A stretch of DNA of 64,000 nucleotides from positions 13,071,501 through 13,135,500 of the forward strand of contig OW203992.1 in the NCBI GenBank assembly GCA_934047225.1. Reading direction: 5' to 3'. Each line of letters begins with the position of its first letter. Positions within the stretch are counted from its first letter, which is position 1. The translations under genes were made by a program, and so were the position numbers. The notes beneath the pieces are model-generated. The model was not told where the DNA came from and did not search any database. It was given only the letters and a program-made list of their open reading frames with translations. This document shows positions 11,482 to 23,319 of this stretch, one piece after another. This DNA is from Ypsolopha sequella. Its lineage: Eukaryota > Arthropoda > Insecta > Lepidoptera > Ypsolophidae.

Positions 11482-14308
11482 CTCAGAATAAGGAATACAA
11501 ATAGAAGCCGGACTAAAATAAGAACTGGGCATTAGCCATTGTACTCATCTAACGTAAATTACTCCTGTGTACGAGTGAATGAAACAGCGGACCGCACTTA
11601 CTTTATATTTTTTCCTGGTGTGTCACTAGATTGAACCAAGCAAATGTCAGTTGGATGTAATTTGGATGTATTTTAAAAATTATAATACCATCAAATTAAA
11701 TACGTCTCATCATTGTATCGTTTTGTTGTAATATCGTTCGTTGCGTGCACGGTGCATCATATCTTAATTTGGTGGCATCGAAATGTCTAATGCATTTTGC
11801 AAAAGTTTTTTGCAAGCTTCACCGAGAGAAATTATATATTTTGGTGCTCTTCCTCTCAAAATTCGTGAAAGTGTGATTTATTATTGTTTGTGTTGATTGT
11901 TTTTTTAACATTGTAATAAAATGTCTTGTGCGATTGAAGGCTGTAAATCGCATACAGGAAGAAAAGAAAACAGCAATGAAGCAATATCATTTCATCGGTG
12001 AGTTCTGATAGTTTTTATGTTAATAAGTTGCAGGATCATACCTAAAACTCAGTAACAATAATAGTAGTTCTTGAAAATCATACTCGTGTTCAATTCTACA
12101 CCCATATTTGCCTGTTTTATATAGATTTTCTGCCGACTATGAGAGGTTATGTTTTTTCGTATAGTGATGTACTAAAGTCCGTGTGGCAAACTATCGAACA
12201 TTGGTTCCCGCGGCAGCCGTGCATAAAGGATAATAGATTAATGAGAGGTTTTCTTTTTGAGTTTTAAAAAAAAACATAGTTTCCAAGAACTCTGTAGATG
12301 GTGTTGAACTGACTACGTTGCTAGGTGCCAAAGCCAAAACGATTGAAAAAAAAAACATTGCGTCACGTCACATACGCTCGTTGGTTGATGACATGTGTGC
12401 TGAGCATATTATGTGCGAACGCTTTGTTATGGTCCGTCCAGGTTTAAAATGTACCATGGCTTGTACTCATTGCGCTTTACGACTTTCATCTTTAGGAAAA
12501 AGATGTATGCCTCCATTTTAATACAAATCCACAAGGCACAGACTCTCTTCTTTTTCTCTTGGGACATTTTTTTTCTGGCTTAGAAAACTCATAAAAAGAC
12601 TGCTAATTATTTTTTTCTTTTTCCTTGTTGTTATTATTTATTTATTTTCAAAATGTCATTGTGATGTGATGTGACAATGACATTAATTACTTTTTAATGT
12701 ACGTTTCGTTTTACGATCTCAAAATTACATCCAAGTGCAATAATCAAAAAATTATGTGACGTTCCGTTCCTTGCAGTAACTTACCAAGTTCAGCGCCATC
12801 TATCCAGCGACTAGGGAAGAGTAAAAAAAAAAAAGAAAAGAAAATCCCTCATTGCAGCGCGAGTTAAAAGAAAAATAATGCCAAATAAATATCGCTATAT
12901 TTTTTTGTTACAGATATAAAGGGAAGAATTAAAAAGTGAATGGCTTAGACGAATAATTTGACCAAATTGGGCAATTAAAAAAAGCAGTCATATTTGTTCG
13001 AAACACTTTACGTCGGATTCTTTTGGACCAAACGAAAATTTAAAATGGAGACTTTTAAAAGCAGATGCCTTACCAACGTTATATTTACCAGATACAGACA
13101 CATTGGTAACCTTTAAATAAGTATGTATAATTGCATTATCAATCTTGTTTGTAGGTACGTGCTTGTACTATACTATAGTATATTAACTCGATAATTTTTC
13201 AATTTTAGGCAACAGAACCAGTACCTATGGATGTCTGTGGTTTAGAAAAGTGCATACTTCTATGTTCGCAAATCGTTCTGAAAGGCCTGTTCGTTCACGT
13301 TACTGCCGTGATCGACTTCACGAAGAAATTCCGCAGATCAAGACATTTTCGTACTTAGTGGTTGACAATAAAAGTACTTTGACAGGGTAGTTCGATCGTG
13401 AAATGAATTTTGGGAATGCTTATTGACTTGAACTGCGCATAATTTGATTTCTTATTACAGGTTATTAGGTATTTTAATCGTTCATTATTTGTTATTAGTT
13501 ATTATTCAAGATAAGTTGATGTTTATTCGATAGAAATAAAAAAAAAAAAAAATTACCTCTGTAGTAATTTCGCTGTCATCGCTCATCATTGACATAATAT
13601 TATTATTACGAATCCTATAAGTCTATGATTATTATGATTTCTATTGTTGCGATTAATTCCTTCCTCCTTGATTGAACAAAGACGCGACATCAACGAACAT
13701 CTATTTGATTGAGTTAAGAGGCGACTTAAAAAGTATCCACTTAAATAGTTTACGGTTGTATCTCTGATACAAGCTACAGCATTTTTTGTACTAGAAACAA
13801 GCACAATTTTGGACTTATTAAACTTATGTACCTACCTGCCTACGACATAGTAATTTGTACTTAATAAAAAATATTATGCTAAACGAAAGATATCCTTTTA
13901 TTAATTCCTTATTTACACAATATACCTAACATGTGTTCCACTGGGGTCGACAGAGACCACTTTGCTATTAATTTTCTTGGCCTCCTTCCAAAGCAAGAGG
14001 ATGTCACCAGAAAGGTCGGTGCCTCCTGCATTCTCTTTTTTTTCACACTTTGATACGAGTACGATATGATGTGTTGTAAGGAGATTGGTCGCGGTTCATT
14101 TCGATTTGGTTTATTTATCGAAGTCAAAAATCGACATTGTTACATCACTAGCAAAGCAACGAACTAGTGACAACCTACCTAATTAAGAAAAAACTAATAC
14201 ATATCCATCTCTCTCTAACGCACTAAAATGTCGTAAGAAAATCAAGGATAGGTGTCTTTCTCCGCGTATTATTTTAGCCAGGTTTCTATTTGTATTCCTT
14301 ATTCTGAG
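11482..14308 (+). mobile_element. P-element-like transposon, copy A (internal deletion)
   Basis: It begins CTCAGAATAAGGAATACAAA and ends with the inverse; inverted repeats are about 40 bp. An 8-bp duplication ATCACTGC flanks it (11474-11481, 14309-14316), as P elements produce. It keeps the 5' end, two THAP exons (11921-11997; 12914-13105) and the start of exon 3 (from 13209), then jumps at about 13245 (GTTTAGAAAAGTGC) to the 3' non-coding end. About 3.5 kb present in copy C, with the transposase core, is absent. The open stretch 12318-12521 is conserved element DNA also found in copy B, not a gene. Confidence 0.95.
11921..13245 (+). pseudogene. THAP-domain 5' exons of the P element, copy A
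   Basis: Exon 1 (11921-11997) encodes MSCAIEGCKSHTG up to a CG|GTGAGT donor and supplies the first Cys pair of a C2CH THAP zinc finger. Exon 2 (12914-13105) supplies the rest (HICSKHF, then ALPTLYLP). Compared with copy C, exon 2 has lost bases at its start (ATATAAAGGG where copies B and C have ATTTCCAAAAAGGG), which shifts the frame, and it carries a TGA where C reads AGA. In P transposases the THAP domain binds the element's ends. Here it cannot be made intact. Confidence 0.85.
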
Positions 14309-14519
14309 ATCACTGCCTCAGACCAATAAACCAATAGACAAAATCTAATTAAGCAGAAACCTAGGATGGTAAAGCTATGCTACTTTCACATATACAACTC
14401 TCCATAAGAAAAAACAACATGGCAGTATTTTTATCAGTACGTCGATTTCAAGCCGGCTACAGCCCTATCTTTCAAACGCTTGCAACTAGGCATGTACCGG
14501 ACTACCGGTTTACAGACTT

Positions 14520-14690
14520 TAAAGCCGATTCTAAAGGCTTTAATTTTAGTTTTATAGCTGTCAAAACTAAATTTCATTCATTGCAAAATAGTCCTTAAGA
14601 GTTAAGAACATAATCTAAATTACTTACTTTGGAATAATTTTATGTTTGACAGCACTAAAACTAAAATTAAAGCCTTCAGAATCGGCTACT
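14520..14690. mobile_element. MITE family 1, copy 2
   Basis: This is the same element as 4518-4675: AAAGCCGATTCTAAAGGCTT at the left and the mirrored AATCGGCT at the right, with ATTTCATTCATTGCAAAA inside. It lies about 210 bp right of P copy A. Between 14700 and 15700 I see nothing beyond AT-rich sequence. Confidence 0.75.
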
Positions 14691-15699
14691 TTGTCGATAT
14701 CGATTTGGATAAAAAAAAGCCTTAATAATACTTGTTGTACAGTTAGAGAACTAGATTATCATAGTATTTTGTGCAACTGTAACATAATTTTAGTCATTGG
14801 GACACGAGTGCTTGTTAACGAAACGTACTAAGTGAGTTTTTGTAATAGTTTTGCACGGGTGTCGAAATGTCTATTTATGTTCAGTTGGACACAATACTTA
14901 ATCTACGAGCATCAAAAATGTCGTATTTAAATCATATTTTCAACTAACAATTTCACGAAAAATGAGAAGAACACTCGTTCATGAACCCCGAGTTCATCGA
15001 CCGGTAATGCTGCCTTGAGTACCAATTAGAAGCAACTAGGATAAAGTGGGCGTGGCTTGAGAAATAAGGTCGGGACTTATTTCTCGTCGCTGTTGTTGAT
15101 TGGCTCTCTAGAGGTGTTATAGTAAATTGGGCCAATAGCAGCGCGGAATCACGGTGTTATAATGTAATATCAGATAAACAGTATAGGTACTTATAAAACT
15201 GATTCTGTTGATGCAATTACCTTATTGTAATATGGGAGTAGATAAAATAATATATGAAATTGAGAAACCTGCCAAATATTTATGGAATGAAATAATCAAC
15301 TTTATTTTCAAAACAAAGAATACCACGTTTACATACATACATCCACACACAAGGTCCACTCCCACTAAAAATACATATTTTGAGAGGAAGGCGCCGCCAT
15401 GAAAACTAGCCTCTTTAACACTCAAAAGGATCCCTCTCAAACAATTGTGAAATAATGATAAAAATAATAAAACTCAGAAAATTTGTTGCAAACTCCAGAA
15501 TTACTATTTTACATATTATTATATAAAAGCATCAAAAATAAAAATAACATATTGACCTTCGCATACAAAATGCATAATTGAATCGTTTTAATGAGAACCT
15601 TAATTTTTTTCAAACTTAATGGTTGTTCAATTTCTCAATTTTCTCTAGTGAGTACGTTTGATTTTTGCATGTCATTAAGATTTACAAAGCAGCCAAAAA

Positions 15700-16560
15700 T
15701 AAACGTATTTATTGACCTTTGAAAATTATTGTTTTCGTCAGAAATGGGCGTATATTTTCGATGGGTGCAGTAATTTCCTTCGTCATGTGATGTATTCTAA
15801 GTTTCAAATACGTGTCGAACACGGAGTTATCCAACGAATGGTCATGTAGGTCGTCAAGTACGTCTGTCTCTACCAATAATCTTTATGAAATTTGGTTTAT
15901 CATAGATGTGAAGTGCTGTGGTTTTCCTACACTTTTTTTTGTAACTACAGCCTCAAACTCTCAGGATTTTCTCTGTGGTTTGGCAGAAATTTTGAATGCT
16001 TTTTGATGGCTTAGTCAGCCCTCCTCTGTCTTTTACACTCATTAGAAGCATGCTGTTAGCAGGTCCTTCTAGGGCTTGGAGAAATTTTTTTCAATGCAAG
16101 AATTTTTTCAATTTACGTACTACAAAGCCAGCTTTTGATGGTTCCATTGCAGTCCTCAAATCCTAGAATTAAACACAACACTTATTGGTCATTTTTAAAC
16201 AGATAGTAGTAAAATAGGCATTGAAATTTGTGCAACAAGAGAGCAAAGTTTATTTTTGTTGCGAGTGCCGAGTTTGAATCTCGAGCAAGACTCGTGATTC
16301 TATTTTAGAATTTTGAGCGTAGTGAAGGATTCAACCAAAACAACTTCTATTTTACTAGGTAAATTCAAGGTGGGCACTGCATCGTCTTTTAAGCGTGGTC
16401 GCAATGGTTCTTTTCAGAAAGCACTCTGGATTGAAGTGCCTTGAGCACACTTTCCAATTAGTTTTGTGCTGTTTCCAACTTCGGCTAATACTCGTAGCAA
16501 CAAACCATCGTTTACGAATGCCTTCATTTTTGGAGAACCTTAAGTAAAATAAGCTAAATC
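15700..16560 (-). pseudogene. Ancient, diverged P-element transposase relic
   Basis: On the minus strand near 16555-16370 there is THAP-like sequence (CSRHFNPECF with KNEGIRKRW ahead of it and DDAVPTLNLP after it, spread over shifted frames). Near 15850-15706 another stretch reads LRIHHMTKEI then FLTKTIIFKGQ and a stop. The latter matches in layout the extreme C-terminus of the P transposase in copy C (ARIHHITKQT ... HLTKTILFKGQ, stop). The two ends are separated by only about 500 bp, so the centre is deleted. No inverted repeats or target duplication are visible. Much more diverged than copies A-C. Confidence 0.7.
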
Positions 16561-18504
16561 AATACTCCATATTAGCACAAAATCAGTAAAATTACCGACA
16601 ACCATTTTGACTTCATTAATAACCTCTAAACGGATTTAATTATTTTAATGATTTTAGGATTTACTTTTATTCTAAAAGCTATATTTACGTTACTATATGA
16701 AAACGACACGTCCTAAAATGCTGTCTTTCTTGATGGAATTCCATTTTATGGTTCATTTACTAGGAAAACATCACTTTTTACTCACTTGTGAAAACTGATA
16801 TTTCTGTTCGAGTTTTCTTTATTCATCAGTTTCATCGATATGCAGAAACCATCGGAAATTATATGCGATGTTCGGTTCTTGCATCGATGCTCGTCAAAGT
16901 CATGCGAAATTGTCGTTTATAACTCTGTGCAAACCTCAGAATAAGGAATACAAATAGAAACCTGACTAAAATAATACGCGGAGAAAGACACCTATCCTTG
17001 ATTTTCTTACGACATTCTAGTGCGTTAGAGAGAGATGGATATGTATTAGTTTTTTCTTAATTAGGTAGGTTGTCACTAGTTCGATTTTGATGTCGAACAA
17101 TGTCGATTTTTGACTACGAGAAATAAACCAAATCGAAATGAACCGCGACCAATCTCCTTACCACACATTATATCGTATCAAAGTGTGAAAAAAAAGAGAA
17201 TGCAGGAGGCACTGACCTTTCTGGTGACATCCTCTTGCTTTGGAAGGAGGCCAAGAGAATTAATAGCAAAGTGGTCTCTGTCTACCCCAGTGGGACACAT
17301 GTTATATTGTGTAAATAAGGAATTAATAAAAGGATATCTTTCGTTTAGCATAATATTTTTTATTAAGTACAAATTACTATATCGTAGGCAGGTAGGTACA
17401 TAAGTTAAGTCCAAAATTGTGCTTGTTTCTAGTACAAAAAATGCTGTAGCTTGTATCAGAGATACAACCGTAAACCATTTAAGTGGATACTTTTTAAGTC
17501 GCCTCTTAATCAAATAGATGTTCGTTGATGTCGCGTCTTTGTTCAATCAAGGAGGAAGGAATTAATCGCAACAATAGAAATCATAATAATCATAGACTTA
17601 TAGGATTCGTAATAATAATATTATGTCAATGATGAGCGATGACAGCGCAATTACTACAGAGGTAATTTCAATTTTTTTTTATTTATATCAAATAAACAAC
17701 AACTTATCTTGAATAAAAACTAATGACAAATAATGAACGATTAAAATACCTAATAACCTGTAATAAGAAATCAAATTATGCGCAGTTCAAGTCAATAAGC
17801 ATTCCCAAAATTCATTTCACGATAGAACTACCCTGTCAAAGTACGATACTTTTTTTGTCAACCACTAAGTACGAAAATGTCTTGATCTGCGGAATTTCTT
17901 CGTGAAGTCGATCACGGCAGTAACGTGAACGAACAGGCCTTTCAGAACGATTTGCGAACATAGAAATATGCACTTTTCTAAACCACAGACATCCATAGGT
18001 ACTGGTTCTGTTGCCTAAAATTGAAAAATTATCGAGTTAATATACTATAGTATAGTACAAGCACGTACCTACAAACAAGATTGATAATGCAATTATACAT
18101 AATTATTTAAAGGTTACCAATGTGTCTGTATCTGGTAAATATAACGTTGGTAAGGCATCTGCTTTTAAAAGTCTCCATTTTAAATTTTCGTTTGGTCCAA
18201 AAGAATCCGACGTAAAGTGTTTTGAACAAATATGACTGCTTTTTTTAATTGCCCAATTTGGTCAAATTATTCGTCTAAGCCATTCACTTTTTAATTCTTC
18301 CCTTTTTGGAAATCTGTAACAAAAAAATATAGCGATATTTATTCGGCATTATTTTTCTTTTAACTCGCGCTGCAATGAGGGATTTTCTTTTCTTTTTTTT
18401 TTTACTCTTCCCTAGTCGCTGGATAGATGGCGCTGAACTTGGTAAGTTACTGCAAGGAACGGAACGTCACATAATTTTTTGATTATTGCACTTGAATGTA
18501 ATTA

Positions 18505-18683
18505 TACTTCGACGTTGGATCCTCAAGATTTATTCACCAGGTAGTACACTCTTTAATGTACTAGGCATTGCACACATTTTAGAGTAATTAGAACAATAAA
18601 ATTAAAAATCGATTCGGTACACGATATACTACTTCCCATCCCTATAGCGCCCACGCATACCCGTGCTCGTCGTTCAAACGTCA
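18505..18683 (+). repeat. DIRS left inverted terminal repeat
   Basis: It starts ACTTCGACGTTGGATCC and runs to CGTTCAAACGTCA. It is the near-exact inverse of 23320-23508, except that the outermost bases differ (CTTCGACG here, GAGACG on the right). Confidence 0.9.
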
Positions 18684-18765
18684 ATTCACTTTTTGTGTGC
18701 AGGCATTGTCACATCACATCGACTCTGTATTAAATTTAAAGTGTTTTAAAAGTGTGTTAGGCACC

Positions 18766-20114
18766 ATGGGCAAAAGAAAACGTAAAGAAAGGGAAATAAA
18801 AAGAAAGATTAGACGTTTGCAGGAACGCCTTGATGAATCTTCAAGTACAAGTAGCGAAGAAGGTTAGTCTTTAATATATTTTTCTACCCACTTTTGTTAT
18901 TGCATATGTTTTTTTCAGGAAAACTGTACCTAGTGCCCTATTGTTATTCCCCGTGACGCGCTCACGTTGGTTGATAACAAATCAGTCCCGCCGTATAACG
19001 CGATTATACGCAGTGACGTTAAAATCTAAAAATATCTCATTTCATGAGGATTTTATGACATGTTTGGGCAATACTCTTTTCAGAGTACCGCCGTCGCTAT
19101 TATGAAGACACCAGGGCTTTGTCATCTACATCAGATGAACCAGCGGTTAATTTATCAGACACAGACTCGACGGGAAATACTCAAAATGTCCGACCTGCCG
19201 TCCAAAAGGTACCAGCGCTATCTAGACCAAGTACAAATGATCCGCTGCCGGGTTCTAGTAACGATAGAACAGTAGCGGCCCCAAGTACTAGCGCGATGTC
19301 GGCGATTCCGTGTGGTGCAGAGGCGCCTTCGCTGTCTGACATAGCAGTGACTCCGGATGTAACTGTAGCTTCATTACCTGCTGACATTTTGGAGGCCCTA
19401 GGGGATCCAAAAGGAAAGGATGAAGTTTTTGGATCAAATATTCCAGAAGAGATCTCTCAACGTTGGGGTCGTATTCTGGTGGATGGCTTAACTAAGGAGC
19501 AGAGATTAGAAATTAGAGAGAAAACCCTTGTCCCTAACAATTTCCGTTTGGTTAAAGCGCCAATTCTCAACCCGGAAATCTCGGCTATTTTAAGTGATTC
19601 TGTTAGAAGTCGAGACAAGGTACTTGAAAAGGACCAAAATACTCTTGGTTTGGGAATTGCAGGTCTTACCCACCTTACTGCATCATTGATAGAAGGTGAC
19701 TTTAACAAAATTGATGTTATTAAGAAAGTTTCCGAAATAAGTCAGATTTTCTTAGACTTGCATTTCGAAAACACAAAAACAAGGAGAAAATTGTTGATGG
19801 CTAGTCTGGACAAAAAATTTACCACTGTTGTTGTGGGTGTTAAAAGAGATTCTATGCTGTTTGGTGAGAATTTAGGCGAAAAGATAAAAGCAATAAAAAC
19901 AGCAGAGAAGTCCGGAATGCAAGTGAAGAAGAGTGATTTCAAGAAGTATACTATAGACCAGGGAAACTGGAAGGGCCCACCCAAACAGCACGGCCAGAGG
20001 GGTCTCAGACAGGGTGGGCACAAACGATCTCAGTCGTTCAGGAGACCAGCCGCGACAACGGATCGTTTTCAACAATCATCGTCGAAAGCGAGGCCAGGGT
20101 CTCAGAAACAGTAG
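18766..20114 (+). CDS. DIRS Gag, two exons
   Basis: The long frame from about 19084 to the stop at 20112-20114 has no suitable ATG at its 5' end. Upstream, ATG at 18766 (context GCACCATGG) opens a very basic start (MGKRKRKEREIKRKIRRLQ) that ends at AAG|GTTAGT (18862). The acceptor CTTTTCAG (19083) joins it in phase, giving EEEYRRRYYEDTR and continuing into STSDEPAVNL. About 375 aa result: a basic putative nucleic-acid-binding N-terminus, an acidic/Ser-Pro-rich middle, the conserved-looking core around ISQRWGRILVDGL, and a Gln/Arg-rich tail. The 221-bp intron is inferred from splice signals and phase. It overlaps the RT frame at its 3' end. Confidence 0.8.
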
Positions 20115-22035
20115 AGGTGAGTTCCCCAGCTGGTAGACTTCGCCATTTCTTATCTTCTTGGAGAGAAATCACGAATGACCCTATGGTGTTGGGCTATGTT
20201 ACAGGACTAAAGATTCCGTTTAATTCCCCGGTTGTTCAATATAAAGAACCTATTCAAAGAAGGCTTAATACGGCCAATCTCGAATGTTTATCTTCAGCCA
20301 TTTCAAATTTATGTAAATTAGGAGCAGTGCGAGAATGTACTGATACTCCAAATCAGTTCTTATCGAGTTATTTCCTAACCCCTAAAAGTGACGGTACATT
20401 TAGATTTATCTTGAATTTGAAACAACTGAATAATTTCATTGATCCTCAACATTTTAAAATGGAGGATTATCGTACCGCAACAAAATTAATTTTGAAAGAT
20501 AGTTACATGGCTTCTATTGATATCAAAGACGCATATTCGACGATGCCAGTAAAAAATATTTGAGGTTTAAATTTCAAGGACATGAACAAAGGGCTAAGAC
20601 ATATGAATTTCAATGTCTTCCATTCGGTTTATCTTTAGCGCCGTTTGTATTTACGAAATTGCTTAAACCAGTTGTGACGCTATTAAGGAATAAGGGTCTA
20701 TTATTAGTATCTTACTTAGATGATATTTTATGTATAGGCCATTCATCAAATGAGTGTGCAAAGTGTGTTTCAGAAACTGTGGAATTATTACACAGGTTAG
20801 GCTTTATTATTAATTACTCAAAGAGTAATCTAGTCCCAGATCGGATACGAACCTTTCTAGGTTTTGAATTTAACTCTCATGAAATGCGTTTAAAATTGCC
20901 GCTCAAAAAACGTAGAAGAATTTTAGATTTAGTTGAAAAGATTTCCAGGAAGAATATATTGTCTATTCGCGAGTTTGCACAGTTCTTAGGATTACTTACC
21001 TCCGCATGTCCAGCCATCTGTTATGGTTGGGTTTACACTAAGAGATTTGAAAGAGAGAAGTTTCTGGCGTTGAAAAATGCAAATGATGATTATGATACAA
21101 TGATGTTAATAGATAGCCACTATTTAGAACCGGATTTTACTTGGTGGAAAAATAATATCATGACTTGTACTAACTCGATTTGTAACAGGCAATATGTTTT
21201 AGAAATATTTTCGGATGCTTCATTGTCAGGCTGGGGCATCTCATGTAACGGTGAGCGTTCAAACGGTTTTTGGAACGCAGAAGAGCAAAATAGCCACATT
21301 AACTTCTTGGAATTAAAAGCAGCCTTTATAGGGTTAAAGTGTTTTTCTCGCGACCTTACTAATGTAGATATTTTATTGCGAATCGACAACACGACTGCAA
21401 TATCATATATCAACAGGATGGGTGGAGTGCAACATAAGCATCTCAATGATATCTCTAGAGAAATTTGGCAATGGTGTGAAGAGCGGCGGCTATATGTGTT
21501 TGCATCATATATAAAGTCAAAGGATAATGTTGAAGCTGACGAGGAATCGAGACGCTCCAATATTGATACTGAGTGGAGCCTGTCTTTTGCTGCTTTCAGA
21601 AAGATTACCGACTCTCTCGGTCAACCCAACATTGACCTATTTGCTTCTAGGATAAACGCTAAATGTCATAAGTATATTTCATGGAAACGAGACCCCCAAG
21701 CTTTTAATATAGATGCATTCACTATAGATTGGGGAACAGATTTCTTTTACGCGTTTCCTCCCTTCTCATTAATTTTAAAAAGTATTCGAAAGATAATTGA
21801 AGACAAAGCAGATGGTATCATGGTGGTTCCTCATTGGCCTAGTCAGCCATGGTTTCCTCTCTTCGTATCATTGTCTCGTTCAAACATTATTTATTTGACA
21901 CCTGAGCGTGACCTTCTACTATCCCCTTTCAGAACGGAACACCCACTTTGGAGGCAGCTTACCCTGGTGGTAGCTCATTTGTCAGGCAAGCGTTTACGCG
22001 ACAGTCATTCACTCCAGAAACGGTTGACATCATGA
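20051..22035 (+). pseudogene. DIRS reverse transcriptase-RNase H with one frameshift
   Basis: The first part (open from inside gag, visible start VSSPAGRLRHFLSSW) carries RT motifs LTPKSDGTFRFILNLKQLN and ASIDIKDAYSTMPV and runs to a TGA at 20561-20563. At about 20548-20556 an indel in an A-rich run moves the frame. The second part continues RFKFQGH, QCLPFGLSLAPFVF and the catalytic SYLDDIL, then RNase H (EIFSDASLSGWGIS, LELKAAF, IDNTTAISYINRMGG). The C-terminal part (NIDLFASRINAKCHKYISW, YAFPPFSLI) matches the extra domain typical of DIRS polymerases. The stop is at 22033-22035, overlapping the recombinase frame by 88 nt. Single-base repair would leave one continuous polymerase, so decay is slight. 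Confidence 0.93.
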
Positions 22036-22976
22036 TTTCATCCCTGGCTGATTCTTCAATGAAACAGTATGATTGTGTATATAAAAAATGGTGGCAATTC
22101 TGTACTGAAAATAATATCGACTGTTATGATGTTGATATACCTCACATACTTAGATTTTTAACTATACAGTACGGATCAGGGGCTAGTTATTCTACTTTGA
22201 ATACTTACCGTTCAGCATTGGCCTTAGTTATGGGTAAAAGGTTTAGTGACGATGATCGTGTATTACGGTTTTTAAAAGGTGTTTATAAAAGTAAACCTTG
22301 TTTTCCTAGATATCAGGCTACATGGAATCCCGATTTAGTCTTAAATTATCTTTCGACATTATATCCGAATGAGAGCTTGTCATTGGACTCTCTTACAAAG
22401 AAGTTGGTAGCTCTTGTAGCGTTATCGAGTGCACAACGCGTACAGACGCTATCATTAATTCGGTTGTCGAATGTTAAAGTTAACGCCTCACATATAGAAA
22501 TTACTATAAATGATTTAATTAAAACTTCAGCACCAGGACGACCCATGCCGCGATTAATAATACCTTTTTTTCCGGATAAAGAACAAATTTGTCCCGCTAG
22601 GACATTAATATGTTACATGGAGGTCACAGAATGTTTTAGAACTCACCCTCAGACTGATAGGCTGCTACTTACTATTAAAAAGCCTATACATAATGCCAGC
22701 GCTTCGACGATCAGTCGTTGGATCAAGCGCGTGATGTCCGATAGCGGAGTAGACACGTCTATATTCTCGGCGCACAGCACCCGACACGCCGCGACATCGG
22801 CGGCTGATCGTCGGGGTTTGTCGATTGATGTCATTAGAAAAGCTGCTGGCTGGACTAGTGATTCCAATGTTTTTGGTCGTTTTTATAATAGGCCTGTTAT
22901 AGTTAATAATGAATGTGCTTTCGCTGAAGCAATATTTGATTCTGAGAATAATCATAATTGTAATGAAGACTTATAA
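21948..22976 (+). CDS. DIRS tyrosine recombinase
   Basis: 342 codons with an apparently intact catalytic set: Arg I in SSAQRVQTLSLIRL, the HxxR box in SAHSTRHAATSAADRRG, a GW about 20 residues later (AGWTSDSNVF) and the nucleophilic Tyr in RFYNRPV. The N-terminal half (SMKQYDCVYKKWWQFC ... YSTLNTYRSAL) is the core-binding SAM-like domain of phage-integrase-family enzymes. It would recombine the circular DNA intermediate into the genome. Codon 1 overlaps the end of the RT frame, typical of these compact elements, so translation probably depends on reinitiation or frameshifting. Confidence 0.92.
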   Translation: MEAAYPGGSSFVRQAFTRQSFTPETVDIMISSLADSSMKQYDCVYKKWWQFCTENNIDCYDVDIPHILRFLTIQYGSGASYSTLNTYRSALALVMGKRFSDDDRVLRFLKGVYKSKPCFPRYQATWNPDLVLNYLSTLYPNESLSLDSLTKKLVALVALSSAQRVQTLSLIRLSNVKVNASHIEITINDLIKTSAPGRPMPRLIIPFFPDKEQICPARTLICYMEVTECFRTHPQTDRLLLTIKKPIHNASASTISRWIKRVMSDSGVDTSIFSAHSTRHAATSAADRRGLSIDVIRKAAGWTSDSNVFGRFYNRPVIVNNECAFAEAIFDSENNHNCNEDL

Positions 22977-23132
22977 GTTATATAATTACTTAGTTGTTTA
23001 TTGTTTTGTAATGTAGAAAAGTAAACATTTTATGTTTGTTTGTTGATTAAATGAATACATAAAACTTTATTTAAAATAGGAAAAATTTGTGTTTTTTCCA
23101 TTCTTGGTCTATTTCGCAATAACTCTAAACAT

Positions 23133-23252
23133 CTACCTGGTGAATAAATCTTGAGGATCCAACGTCGAAGTATAATTAAAGGTTAAACAAACTTACCTGT
23201 AAGTGAAGTTTGACCATAATTATACGAGACGTTGGATCCAAAGAGATTTATT
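23133..23252. repeat. DIRS internal complementary region
   Basis: It contains TTGAGGATCCAACGTCGAAG, the inverse of the left end, followed directly by GGTTAAACAAACTTACCTG and CATAATTATACGAGACG, the inverse of the right end. This joined-ends arrangement is the template by which DIRS elements are thought to complete both termini. Confidence 0.88.
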
Positions 23253-23319
23253 ACCCGCCCTCCCCTCTATGATAGTTCATGTGTCCCAAAGTAAGGCGAA
23301 ATAGAAGCTCTGAAAAGAA

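Noticed and set aside
12318..12521. 67-codon open stretch with several Cys, also at 23687-23947 in reverse
   Set aside because: It is the same non-coding intron sequence of P copies A and B; the reading is not preserved identically and has no splice context. Duplication reflects the transposon, not a gene.
21120..21560. 146-codon minus-strand open stretch
   Set aside because: Shadow of the DIRS RT-RNase H frame on the other strand.
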